This document shows positions 9,000 to 17,516 of a stretch of 52,480 nt of DNA, in pieces. How positions within the stretch are numbered: position 1 is the stretch's first letter; every line of letters starts with the position of its first letter. The stretch is from an uncultured Lachnospiraceae bacterium (GTDB lineage: Bacteria > Bacillota > Clostridia > Lachnospirales > Lachnospiraceae): the NCBI GenBank assembly GCA_934330725.1, contig CAKRGM010000018.1, positions 1 through 52,480 on the forward strand, in the 5' to 3' direction. The notes under the pieces were generated by a model. That model was not told the origin of the DNA and searched no databases. It worked only from the letters and a program-made list of their open reading frames with translations. Made by a program: the position numbers and the translations under genes.

Positions 9000-9305
9000 G
9001 TCATTATTCCTCCTTAGACACAATGCTAAAAACTTCATGTCATACAATTATGACGTAGACAGCCCTTGTAATGCATATTATCACTACTATTTCAAAAAAC
9101 TTATCACATTTTGTCACTAGTTATCTTTTTTTTGATTTTTTATTTATATGTCATATAAAGTGGAAAATAAATTATTTACATGATTTTTATTCAGATTATG
9201 TAAACCACGCATAATTTGTCGATTATTTTTGGGAATAATAAAGAAATTTCCTGCGTAAATATCATTAATGGAGTAATTTGAGATGATTCAGACGGGAGGT
9301 ATCAT
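9000..9305. other. Divergent intergenic region between the LysM gene and yyaC
   Basis: About 300 very AT-rich bases separate two divergent starts. They must hold the promoter for the LysM/DUF5711/CvpA run, which I could not place with confidence, and the sporulation-type promoter for yyaC described separately. No RNA gene or convincing hairpin was seen. Confidence 0.5.
9209..9240 (+). promoter_or_regulatory. Sigma-F/sigma-G-like promoter for yyaC
   Basis: GCATA at 9209-9213 fits the -35 of forespore sigma factors. GGGAATAATA at 9231-9240 fits the sigma-F -10 pattern GGnnAnAHTR at every position. The spacer is 17 bases, one or two more than the Bacillus ideal. In Bacillus subtilis yyaC is transcribed by sigma F, which agrees with this location about 65 bases before the start codon. 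Confidence 0.6.
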
Positions 9306-9872
9306 GTGATCTATTATTTTAATTCCAAAAGCTTTAACACTACACATAAAATGTGCCATTATTTTAAAGAGATGATTATTTCTGACCGTAAAGCCGGACA
9401 ACCACTGATAATATTATGTATTGGAAGTGACCGTTCAACCGGCGATAGTCTTGGACCTGTTATAGGTTATAAACTCGCACACTATGATCTTAAAAAATAC
9501 CATATATATGGTTGTCTTGAACAGCCTGTTCATGCGGCTAATCTTAAAAGCTATATTAATATGATTAATGAAAGACATAAGAACCCTTTTATAATTGCAA
9601 TAGATGCATCTCTTGGTAAAAAAGAACATATTGGATATATAACCCTTGGAAATGGTCCTCTAAAACCAGGAACCGGGGTAAAAAAAGAGCTGCCCGAAAT
9701 AGGAAATATCCACATTACCGGAATCGTTAACAATTTCAGTATAATGGATAATATTCTTCTTCAGACAACCCGTCTTTCAACAATCATGTCGCTTGCTGAT
9801 ATAATATGCAATGTAATAACATCATCATACAATGATTTATTTTATGAGACTAATACAGTGTTTCATAAATAA
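9306..9872 (+). CDS. yyaC: Spore protease-like protein YyaC (DUF1256)
   Basis: A 188-aa forespore protein related to the germination protease GPR. The core begins with LIILCIGSDRSTGDSLGPVIG at about residues 33-53, followed by VHAANLKSYI, IIAIDASLGKKEHIGYI, and GPLKPGTGVKKELPEIGNIHITGIVN. These are the conserved blocks of the YyaC family, including the Asp residues that correspond to the GPR active site. The start is GTG at 9306 with GGGAGG six bases before it; the overlapping ATG at 9304 is out of frame and stops at once. It stands alone on the plus strand. Its substrate is unknown. Confidence 0.9.
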   Translation: MIYYFNSKSFNTTHKMCHYFKEMIISDRKAGQPLIILCIGSDRSTGDSLGPVIGYKLAHYDLKKYHIYGCLEQPVHAANLKSYINMINERHKNPFIIAIDASLGKKEHIGYITLGNGPLKPGTGVKKELPEIGNIHITGIVNNFSIMDNILLQTTRLSTIMSLADIICNVITSSYNDLFYETNTVFHK

Positions 9873-9904
9873 ACAGACTAAAAATGCAGGACAATGTACT
9901 GGTA

Positions 9905-10996
9905 CTAATTACGCGCTTTATATAACGCAACAGCCTGTCCGATTGAAGAAACTCCTGATGTTTTCATAATATTATTCAGTTCCTGCAGTTTTTCAACATC
10001 CATGAAATCTTTTCCCAGATACGCCTCGTAATTTGATGATATATATATTCTTTGTTCATTTACGAGTTTATCAAGATTCTGATGTGTATTCTTAAGCTTA
10101 TCTAACTCTGATGTCATTGCATTGATCTTATCACTGCTGCGACCCTCGATCTCTGCTATGATATCAGGCTTTGTTGTTCTCTCAAACTTATCAAGTGCAT
10201 CGCTTTTATTTTTTTCTGCTTTACTTAATTCGTTTCGAAGCTCAGCAATTTTATCATCATAACCTTCAAGTCCGTACATTTCTTCATTTTTATCATTTTT
10301 TATCTGTTTTTCTATTCGTTTGATTTTTCTGTTGTTAATTTTTATTTCACTTTTATCTTTTCTTACTTCATCTAACGCATCCGTTTTTCCGATTACCGTT
10401 TTATCATATAACATTTTGACTGCTGTAATAAATGCTGACGCTATAAGAAAATTGTATAATATCAGTCCCCATTTTGGAAATCCCGGTATAAACTGAAGGC
10501 CAAGTGGTATACCAGCAAATAATACAATGATAATAACGGCATAAATAAATGCATCTAAAAATCCACGTGTTCTAAACAGAGCCATATATAATCTGCTTTT
10601 ACAAAAAACAGGAATATCATTTTGTTTGAATACGTTAATTATACCATTCTTATATTCCTCGTTTTCCTTCCTGATAGAAGCAGTTTCATTCTGTATTCTT
10701 TCCCTGACTCCGGCCATCTTTGCTTTATCACGTTCGCTTTGTGCTGTCTTTATTTTGGCTGATACATTTGAAATGGATTTATCATATCCATCACAAATAG
10801 AGTTGGTACTTTCTTTCACCCTTGCGCTGATTTCATCCTGTACAGCTTTCCTTAATGCCGCAATATCGGACTCTTTTGACTTTATTTCACCGGATAATTT
10901 TGCAAGCTGTGAAAGCTTATTATTATGTTCTTTTATATCACTGATTACCTGCTCTAAAATAGCCTGACTTCCAGCTAATATATTCTGCTGTGCCAT
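9905..10996 (-). CDS. Coiled-coil protein with central membrane hairpin, unknown function
   Basis: Not recognised. The 363-aa protein has a long charged coiled coil at about residues 10-125 (Lys/Glu/Ser/Ala heptads). A hydrophobic region with two predicted membrane segments follows at about 145-200 (AFIYAVIIIVLFAGIPLGL and LILYNFLIASAFITAVKML). A second coiled coil spans about 215-335. No signal peptide is present, so both coiled coils should be cytoplasmic with a hairpin in the membrane. The ATG at 10996 has a weak GAAAGG box upstream. It is a single gene converging with yyaC (32 bases between stops). It could be a scaffold or chain-length type protein, but nothing in the sequence fixes a role. 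Confidence 0.7.
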   Translation of the reverse strand: MAQQNILAGSQAILEQVISDIKEHNNKLSQLAKLSGEIKSKESDIAALRKAVQDEISARVKESTNSICDGYDKSISNVSAKIKTAQSERDKAKMAGVRERIQNETASIRKENEEYKNGIINVFKQNDIPVFCKSRLYMALFRTRGFLDAFIYAVIIIVLFAGIPLGLQFIPGFPKWGLILYNFLIASAFITAVKMLYDKTVIGKTDALDEVRKDKSEIKINNRKIKRIEKQIKNDKNEEMYGLEGYDDKIAELRNELSKAEKNKSDALDKFERTTKPDIIAEIEGRSSDKINAMTSELDKLKNTHQNLDKLVNEQRIYISSNYEAYLGKDFMDVEKLQELNNIMKTSGVSSIGQAVALYKARN

Positions 10997-11135
10997 GATT
11001 CTTTCATGCCTTTCTAAATATGCAGACAGGCTGAAATAAAATGCATTATAACATATACTGTATATTCCAATACACTATTTTATGGAAATTCTCCAAAAGT
11101 ATTTCTACCTGTCTGCGTAAAACCCCGATTAACAG

Positions 11136-13424
11136 TTAATTGTTGTTTCTGTAATAATTTATAAGACATCCATCAAGAATAATCTTTCTTTCATCATCTG
11201 TAAGTTCATCCATCTTGAGCTCAAACTCTTTCATATCCTTATTAACAACAAATGCTTTAAATGTATTTGCCTTATCCTTTACTGCCTGCGCAATTCCTGG
11301 AATAAAGATATAGTCTCCATTTTCAAATGGAAGATCTCCCTTGTCAATAATAAATGGAAGCATACCCCAGTTAATAAGATTTGAACGGTATCTCTTTGTA
11401 GCGTATTCATTTGAAATATTAGCCCATCCGCCAAGTACCTTCTGACATGATGCTGCCTGCTCTCTTGCAGAACCATCTCCCGGTTTAACTGCAAAAATTG
11501 TACTTCCTACTCCGACATTCTGTCTGTTTACATCATATGTTTCTTTTATCTTATGCATTATATCCTTAAGTTCAGGTAATGCCTCGCCCATGCATTCTCC
11601 GGCTTCTCTTGCCTTTTCAGCTTTCTGCACTTCTTTAGCGCGTCCAACATATGCAGGATCTTTCCTTGATAACGCAAATTCTGCAAGTCCAAGCGGATTA
11701 GATCTAAATGATGATGTCTCACCTGATGGAATAAGTTCATCTGTTGTTGTTACAGGATCATGTATTTCTGAAACCACCTTTATTATAAGATTTTCAGGCA
11801 ACGCTACCATTTCCGGCCAGTCTTTGATATTTGGTCCAAACTGGATTTCCTGATCAGGATCAGCAACCCCTTTACTGTCAAATACTCGATTTTCATATAT
11901 AGTCTTATCAAAATGATATGTTGGTCCTGTATATTCAACATCCATATCTGTTGCTGCTGTAAGGAATCCCTTATTAGCTGCTGTAGCTGCAATTGATCTT
12001 GCATCCATAAGTGCAACAGATGATATCTGACCATTCTGTAACTTTGATCCTTCTCTGTTAGGGAAGTTTCTTGTTGAATGTCTGATTGAAAATGCATTGT
12101 TAGCAGGTGTATCACCAGCACCAAAGCAAGGTCCGCAAAATGCTGTTTTAACAATTGCACCTGTCTCAAGCAGATCTGCAAGACGTCCATTTCTTGCAAG
12201 TTCCATATAAATTGGTGTACTTGCAGGATATACGCTCAGTGTAAACTTATCTGCACCGATTGAATGGCCTCTTAAAATGTCTGCTGCATCACAGATATTT
12301 TCGAATCCGCCACCTGCACAACCTGCAATAATACCCTGATCAACATAAAGTTTTCCATCTATCACTTTATTTGTAAGTTTAAAATCAACCTGACCATCAA
12401 GACTTACAAGTGCTTTCTTCTCACAGTCATGAAGAATATCCATAAGGTTAGCATTGAGTTCCTCTATTGTATATGTATTGCTTGGATGGAATGGCATTGC
12501 AATCATAGGCTTTATCTTGCTTAAGTCAACATATACTACGCCATCATAATAAGCAACATCTCCAGGATTAAGTTCTTTATAAGATTCACTTCTTCCATGA
12601 ATATCATAAAAGTCTTTAATCTTATCGTCAGTTCTCCATATTGAAGAAAGACATGTTGTCTCAGTTGTCATAACATCGACACCAATTCTGAAATCAGCAC
12701 TAAGATTTGAAATTCCAGGTCCTACAAATTCCATTACCTTGTTCTTAACATATCCATTGGCAAATACTTTACCAATAATAGCAAGTGCAACGTCCTGTGG
12801 TCCAACTCCCTTTGCAGGTTCACCTGTCATATATATGGCAACGACTCCCGGCATATTAATATCATATGTTTTATTAAGAAGCTGTTTTACAAGTTCAGGA
12901 CCACCTTCACCCATAGCCATTGTTCCCAGTGCACCATAACGTGTATGACTATCTGAACCAAGAATCATCTTTCCACCTTCAGCCAACATTTCTCTTGCAA
13001 ACTGATGGATTACTGCCTGATGAGGTGGTACATACATTCCACCGTATTTCTTTGCACATGTAAGACCAAACATATGGTCATCTTCATTTATTGTTCCTCC
13101 AACGGCACAAAGACTGTTATGACAGTTAGTAAGTACATATGGAATAGGGAATTTTTCAAGTCCTGATGCCCTTGCTGTCTGTATGATACCAACGAATGTA
13201 ATATCATGTGATGTCATCTTATCGAACTTTATTTTAAGCTTATCCATGTTACCTGATGTATTATGGTTTTTTAATATTGAATAAGCCATTGTATTTTTTG
13301 CTGCTTCTTCTTTTGATACAGCCTTTCCACATTTTGCAGAAAGTTCTGCTGCCACATCATTGTTATCTTCGATAACTTCAGTGCCGTTTAAAAGGTATGC
13401 TCCACCATTGCTTAATTTAATCAT
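11136..13424 (-). CDS. Aconitate hydratase, single-polypeptide clostridial type
   Basis: This [4Fe-4S] enzyme interconverts citrate and isocitrate. At 762 aa it is close to mitochondrial-type aconitase length. Visible motifs are LGSDSHTRYGALGTMAMGEG (about residue 155), the cluster cysteines in IIAGCAGGGFENI (about 366) and FCGPCFGAGDTPANNA (about 430), and RHSTRNFPNREG. In the C-terminal swivel domain are ISNEYATKRYRSNLINWGM (about 665) and a short tail. Some positions differ from classical AcnA (GCAGGGF for GSCTNS), as in the clostridial hydratase group, so a related hydroxy-acid hydratase is possible. It is 28 bases downstream of the HIT gene. Citrate synthase is in the same window but about 28 kb away. 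Confidence 0.87.
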   Translation of the reverse strand: MIKLSNGGAYLLNGTEVIEDNNDVAAELSAKCGKAVSKEEAAKNTMAYSILKNHNTSGNMDKLKIKFDKMTSHDITFVGIIQTARASGLEKFPIPYVLTNCHNSLCAVGGTINEDDHMFGLTCAKKYGGMYVPPHQAVIHQFAREMLAEGGKMILGSDSHTRYGALGTMAMGEGGPELVKQLLNKTYDINMPGVVAIYMTGEPAKGVGPQDVALAIIGKVFANGYVKNKVMEFVGPGISNLSADFRIGVDVMTTETTCLSSIWRTDDKIKDFYDIHGRSESYKELNPGDVAYYDGVVYVDLSKIKPMIAMPFHPSNTYTIEELNANLMDILHDCEKKALVSLDGQVDFKLTNKVIDGKLYVDQGIIAGCAGGGFENICDAADILRGHSIGADKFTLSVYPASTPIYMELARNGRLADLLETGAIVKTAFCGPCFGAGDTPANNAFSIRHSTRNFPNREGSKLQNGQISSVALMDARSIAATAANKGFLTAATDMDVEYTGPTYHFDKTIYENRVFDSKGVADPDQEIQFGPNIKDWPEMVALPENLIIKVVSEIHDPVTTTDELIPSGETSSFRSNPLGLAEFALSRKDPAYVGRAKEVQKAEKAREAGECMGEALPELKDIMHKIKETYDVNRQNVGVGSTIFAVKPGDGSAREQAASCQKVLGGWANISNEYATKRYRSNLINWGMLPFIIDKGDLPFENGDYIFIPGIAQAVKDKANTFKAFVVNKDMKEFELKMDELTDDERKIILDGCLINYYRNNN

Positions 13425-13452
13425 ATAAACCTCTTTCTTTTCCTGTTTATTT

Positions 13453-13869
13453 TTACATTTCTTTTAAAATGCTATTTTTTAATTCTTCAATCTGTTCAGC
13501 ACTTACCTTACCAGGAAGCCACTTAACATTGACTGTATCACCTTTATATCTTGGAATAAGGTGCATATGAAAATGAAATACCGTCTGTCCAGCAAGTTCT
13601 CCATTATTCTGTACAACATTAAGGCCTTCGCATTTTAATGCTTTTTTTAAAGCATTCGCAACCTTTACTGCTGTCTGAAATATATGTGCTGCTGTTGCAT
13701 CATCTAATGCATATATATTATCAAAATGATTCTTAGGTATGATAAGAACATGTCCCTTCGACGCTGGACTCTGATCAAAAATAACCTTAAGCACATCATC
13801 TTCATAGAGTGCATTAGTTGGAATTATGCCATTGGATAGTTTACAAAATATACAATCATCTTTTCTCAT
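13453..13869 (-). CDS. HIT-family nucleotide-binding hydrolase
   Basis: A 138-aa histidine triad protein. It begins with CIFCKLSNGIIPTNALYED, typical of the family and including the CxxC pair. The active-site triad HFHMHLIPRY lies at about residues 100-109, with VVQNNGELAGQTVFH just before it. Such proteins hydrolyse nucleoside phosphoramidates or AMP-linked compounds. It is the first gene of a two-gene unit with aconitase. An AGG box precedes the ATG. The physiological substrate is unknown. Confidence 0.92.
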   Translation of the reverse strand: MRKDDCIFCKLSNGIIPTNALYEDDVLKVIFDQSPASKGHVLIIPKNHFDNIYALDDATAAHIFQTAVKVANALKKALKCEGLNVVQNNGELAGQTVFHFHMHLIPRYKGDTVNVKWLPGKVSAEQIEELKNSILKEM

Positions 13870-13935
13870 AAAATCCTTTACACCTCGCTTTACTTTATTA
13901 AATATACTTTTAAAAGTGTCGCAGACGGCACTTTG

Positions 13936-13964
13936 ATAACAAAAAACATGTAGTATTTTGTCGA
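13936..13964 (-). promoter_or_regulatory. Candidate promoter for the HIT-aconitase unit
   Basis: On the minus strand TCGACA (-35) and TGTTAT (-10) are separated by 17 bases, about 65 bases upstream of the HIT start. Directly downstream, in the expected 5' leader, is a small hairpin at 13913-13934 (AAAGTGTCG/CGGCACTTT, loop CAGA) without a T-run. The hairpin could stabilise or regulate the mRNA. Both assignments are by eye. Confidence 0.4.
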
Positions 13965-14078
13965 AAACCTTTTATTTACATACTTTTGATATAAGTATAT
14001 ACTTTAGTATAATAACGTAATATAAAATTTATATCAATAATAAAACTAAAATTTTTGCCAAACATGAAAGGATTTTCT

Positions 14079-14843
14079 ATGATTAATAAAAACGTTGAAA
14101 AACGTCTTAATGAACTAAAAGAAACTTCACCTGATACATATAATATGTTTAAAGATATCTTAGACACTTATGAAGATGAACTTTCCATCTCATCCCACGA
14201 AATAAAAAATATACTTTCATTCCTTAACAGCTCATGTCAGATTATTGAGTCCCATCATAAGGAAATACAGGACTTTGAATTCTGGACGGAAATAAAACAG
14301 GGTATATATGCACTCATAAAATATATGGAACGCACAACTCTTTACAGATATTCCACGCATATAAATCCTGAAAAGTTCTGCATTAATAATCTTTTATATG
14401 CTATTCCTGATAAATTTGATTCATTATTTCCTGAAAACAGCTGCCTTTTCTCTTTTAATACATGTAAAGAAGCGATATATATAAATGCGGATTCAGAAAA
14501 TATTTCTACTGCTATTCTTGAAATACTTAAAAACATATATGAATATCAGCCTGACAACTATAATATAAATATATACATGCAACCTGACAACCGCAAATAT
14601 GCACGGCTTGATATTGCAGGATACTCCACGGATAACCCATTTCCAATAGATTATGACTCTGCTGATGATGTGACGGATATGCTGTGCAAACCTTTTTATA
14701 CTACTCACAATCACCATGCAGGACTGGGACTGTCAATTGCATATAATATTTTCACTAAATGTAATTGTGACTTTAAAATTTTATCTGATAAAAATAACAA
14801 TGTGGCTGCAGTTATAACATTTCCCATTGCAGATAAAACCTGA
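14079..14843 (+). CDS. Sensorless histidine kinase-like protein (dimerisation box plus HATPase)
   Basis: The 254-aa protein has no membrane segment and no sensor domain. Near residue 40 is a phospho-acceptor-like box, SSHEIKNILSFLNSS, with the candidate histidine. The C-terminal half resembles a HATPase_c domain: an altered N-box (TAILEILKNIYEY) and a clear G2 box (HAGLGLSIAYNIF, about residue 218). The classical DxGxG box is not recognisable (IAGYSTDNPFPIDY stands in its place), so catalytic competence is uncertain. The ATG at 14079 has AAAGGA six bases upstream; upstream TTG and ATG codons lack one. There is no response regulator next to it. It may act as an orphan kinase or a Spo0B-like phosphotransferase. 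Confidence 0.7.
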   Translation: MINKNVEKRLNELKETSPDTYNMFKDILDTYEDELSISSHEIKNILSFLNSSCQIIESHHKEIQDFEFWTEIKQGIYALIKYMERTTLYRYSTHINPEKFCINNLLYAIPDKFDSLFPENSCLFSFNTCKEAIYINADSENISTAILEILKNIYEYQPDNYNINIYMQPDNRKYARLDIAGYSTDNPFPIDYDSADDVTDMLCKPFYTTHNHHAGLGLSIAYNIFTKCNCDFKILSDKNNNVAAVITFPIADKT

Positions 14844-14867
14844 AACATAAAAATGCAGCCATGTTAT

Positions 14868-14895
14868 TTTATATGGTATGATTTATATGGTATGA
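14868..14895. repeat. Perfect 14-bp tandem duplication
   Basis: TTTATATGGTATGA occurs twice head to tail (14868-14881 and 14882-14895) in the short gap between two convergent genes. It is probably a replication slippage duplication; no function is evident. Confidence 0.85.
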
Positions 14896-14909
14896 CAGGT
14901 AAAATATTA

Positions 14910-14932
14910 TATAACAGACAGCATCTGTTATA
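14910..14932. terminator. Hairpin between convergent genes at the end of the Tad locus
   Basis: A perfect 9-bp stem (TATAACAGA/TCTGTTATA) with a five-base loop lies 14 bases beyond the stop codon of the flavodoxin-SCP2 gene and 67 bases beyond the kinase-like gene. On the minus strand it is followed by an AT-rich stretch ending in TTTT, so it probably ends the Tad transcript. The T-run is weak. Confidence 0.5.
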
Positions 14933-14945
14933 GACCCATGCTACC

Positions 14946-15938
14946 TTACTTTGAGAAAATAAACAGCTCGTCAAGCATACGCAGCGCCCTTAAGTCACCC
15001 TTTGCAGTCATATCCCCTGTCATAAATGCCCTGTTAAATGTTGTACTTCCATTTACGACGCTGTCAAACACACGCTTGTTCAGCCTGGCAATTACTGCCG
15101 CTTCATCATCATTACCAAAGTTAACTGACAGTTCCCCGTCATTTGTCTTAACTACTATATTTTTATCCTTGTCACTTACAACTATCATATACGTACAGGA
15201 ATACTTACATCCTGGATTAAAATTATCTGAAAATGAATTTATATAATAATTATCACCACCGTTTTCTTCATCCGTAAGCATTTCCTTATATATACTTGCA
15301 AGTGACTCAATATCCTCTTTCTGAGTCTTTACAAATGTATCATCAGACACGTATTTTGACAGCTGTTCACTTTCCTGTGGCGTAAATTTTATTGTTTCCT
15401 TTATAACATTCTGCTTTATTGTCTGACTGCTTGTAGGGAGTACAGGTTTTTTCTTTGAAACAATCCTGTAAATATTCTCTGCATAGTTTTCTACACTCAG
15501 ATTATAATCATTATTAAATTCAAACTCTGTTGTATCATCAACATAAGCGCTTAATCCTTCTGCTGCCTTTCCACCAATTATCTCCCATGAATTTTCAAGC
15601 GCAAGGCAAACTTCCTTTTCACCATACGTCTTTGACATAACAACAGGAAACATATATACATTTCCTATCTTTGACTTATCTGCATACAGCCAGCACGAAT
15701 CAAGAAATGTCTGCATAAGTCCACCCATTCCAAGCCATTCAACTGTTGTTGCAAGAATAACCGCATCTGCATCTGCAACCGTCTGCGACAATGTTGTTAT
15801 TGTATTTTTTAATTCATATAAATTATACCTTTCAACCTTAATGTTAAGCTCTCCAAGTACTTCCTGGATCTTTGAAATAACATATAGTGTAGGATCATCA
15901 ACCAGTCCTCTTCCCCCATAATATATATTTACTTTCAT
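14946..15938 (-). CDS. Flavodoxin-like domain fused to SCP2 sterol-carrier-like domain
   Basis: The N-terminal half (about residues 1-150) is a flavodoxin/NAD(P)H oxidoreductase-like fold with MKVNIYYGGRGLVDDPT, AVILATTVEWLGMGGLMQTF and a conserved tryptophan/tyrosine pair. The C-terminal domain (about 235-330) resembles SCP2, with YMIVVSDKDKNIVV and FMTGDMTAKGDLRALRMLD, which binds hydrophobic ligands. The canonical FMN phosphate loop is not obvious, so flavin binding is uncertain. A GGAGG site lies six bases before the ATG. It follows the FHA gene by 48 bases in the same direction at the end of the Tad locus, where a pilus role is unproven. Confidence 0.8.
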   Translation of the reverse strand: MKVNIYYGGRGLVDDPTLYVISKIQEVLGELNIKVERYNLYELKNTITTLSQTVADADAVILATTVEWLGMGGLMQTFLDSCWLYADKSKIGNVYMFPVVMSKTYGEKEVCLALENSWEIIGGKAAEGLSAYVDDTTEFEFNNDYNLSVENYAENIYRIVSKKKPVLPTSSQTIKQNVIKETIKFTPQESEQLSKYVSDDTFVKTQKEDIESLASIYKEMLTDEENGGDNYYINSFSDNFNPGCKYSCTYMIVVSDKDKNIVVKTNDGELSVNFGNDDEAAVIARLNKRVFDSVVNGSTTFNRAFMTGDMTAKGDLRALRMLDELFIFSK

Positions 15939-15986
15939 CTGCTGCCTCCGTAATCTTCACTTATTATTGTGAATATAGCATAAAAC

Positions 15987-17444
15987 CTAGGTTATTTCAA
16001 CTATATACGACAATGCAGCAATCTGAATCGTATCTCCGTTTGCTATCTTCTTTTTTTCATCCGGTTTGATTCTTATATCATTTACAAATGTTCCATTTGT
16101 TGAATTCATATCTTCAATATAACATTTGTCATCTTCTTTTTTTATACATGCATGTACTCTGCTTATTATCCTGTTGCTGATAATAACATCGCAGTATGGT
16201 TTCATACTTCCAATAACACATGGAAATGTACATATTTCAATTGCCTCCTGTTTGATATCCTGTGTTTTTTCACCTGCTTTACATGAATTCTCCGGAACAA
16301 GCCTTAATCCGCACTTTTTTTCTTCATCATCTGCATACTCAGAAAGCAGTATTGTGTTTCCCTCATATATCTGCCGGTTTTGATCTTCACTTAATCCTGC
16401 AGCCATATTACCACTGGTAATGGGATTTTCACTTTCGAACAGTTTATTGGAAGTATATTCTCCACCATCACCATTGCTGCTTTTTAAATATGGCTGACTG
16501 TAATTATCAGTTGTTATATTTGTAAAAACATCCGGATTTTTTATTTTTTTACCAAGCATAACATTAACAGCCAGTCCGACTATTATTACTGCAAATGATA
16601 TTACCATGTCCATTTTAATTATAGCTATTTTAGGATAAAACAATGCAACTGCCGTATAAAGTATAATAATTATTACAGCCAGCCTTGCTGATTTTAAATA
16701 ACTAAATGTTTTTTTATTAAATTCTTCCTTATCTGTATGTATATTTTCATACGGAACGGCCTTTTTTATATTCTGATCTTTTATTTCACTGCTTTTTTCA
16801 TGTTTTTTATCCGGTATTATGCTATTATTATGCATACCACTATCAATACTTATATCTATACTACCATGATCATCGCGTAATATCTCTTCCTGCGGCTGAC
16901 TGCATGACACAAGATCTGACAGTTCCTGAGGATTATACTCATCATGCACAACCTTGTGATATATCTCATATACCTTCATCAATTCATCTCTGTCCGAATT
17001 ATGATCAAAATGCTCAATTATATATTCAAACAGCAATTTTATATCATCAGAAAACACATGCTTTATATCAGGGCAATATGCGAAACTTATCTTTTTATTT
17101 TTCATATTAATATACATATACTCCGGCTCAACTATCACACGGTCAAGATCCAGCATATAATCATTTATTGACTTTACTATATCAGAAATACTTGTACAGA
17201 TATTATATACACCATCAAGCGTAATCTTATTATATTCATATAATTTCGATAACTGCTGTCTTGAAGTTATATCATAATAATAATTCTGCCTATTGTTAAT
17301 ATTTCTTATGCTGACCGGCAACAACCCGTTTATCTTATTTCTGGATATCATTTTCTGCTGATAATCATTGTGTTCTCCACCTGCATCCGGCATAATTACT
17401 AAATAGTTAGTATTGTTTTCATGTTCAAATTCTGTTTTATACAT
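15987..17444 (-). CDS. DUF6382 and FHA domain membrane protein of the Tad locus
   Basis: A 485-aa protein in three parts. Residues about 1-165 resemble DUF6382, common beside Tad genes in Clostridia. A linker leads to two transmembrane segments at about 255-305 (LAVIIIILYTAVALFYP and VISFAVIIVGLAVNVML). The C-terminal FHA domain (about 405-480) has CVIGSMKPYCDVIISNRIIS, RVHACIKKEDD and NSTNGTFVNDIRI, the phosphothreonine-binding pattern. FHA and DUF6382 should both be cytoplasmic. It likely reads a Ser/Thr kinase signal for pilus assembly; no kinase gene is in the window. GGAGG lies about 13 bases before the ATG. Confidence 0.85.
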   Translation of the reverse strand: MYKTEFEHENNTNYLVIMPDAGGEHNDYQQKMISRNKINGLLPVSIRNINNRQNYYYDITSRQQLSKLYEYNKITLDGVYNICTSISDIVKSINDYMLDLDRVIVEPEYMYINMKNKKISFAYCPDIKHVFSDDIKLLFEYIIEHFDHNSDRDELMKVYEIYHKVVHDEYNPQELSDLVSCSQPQEEILRDDHGSIDISIDSGMHNNSIIPDKKHEKSSEIKDQNIKKAVPYENIHTDKEEFNKKTFSYLKSARLAVIIIILYTAVALFYPKIAIIKMDMVISFAVIIVGLAVNVMLGKKIKNPDVFTNITTDNYSQPYLKSSNGDGGEYTSNKLFESENPITSGNMAAGLSEDQNRQIYEGNTILLSEYADDEEKKCGLRLVPENSCKAGEKTQDIKQEAIEICTFPCVIGSMKPYCDVIISNRIISRVHACIKKEDDKCYIEDMNSTNGTFVNDIRIKPDEKKKIANGDTIQIAALSYIVEIT

Positions 17445-17516
17445 TTAATATATGCATCCTCCATCCTTTGCTATATACCTGATTGATTTCTCTTCTATTT
17501 TTCAACACTTTATACT

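Noticed and set aside
9304..9309. ATGTGA start-stop element before yyaC
   Set aside because: The GTG at 9306 fits the ribosome site and the family; the ATG/TGA overlap is most likely chance.
11279..12199. Several open frames in other frames inside the aconitase gene
   Set aside because: They lie entirely within a conserved gene and have no initiation signals or family resemblance.
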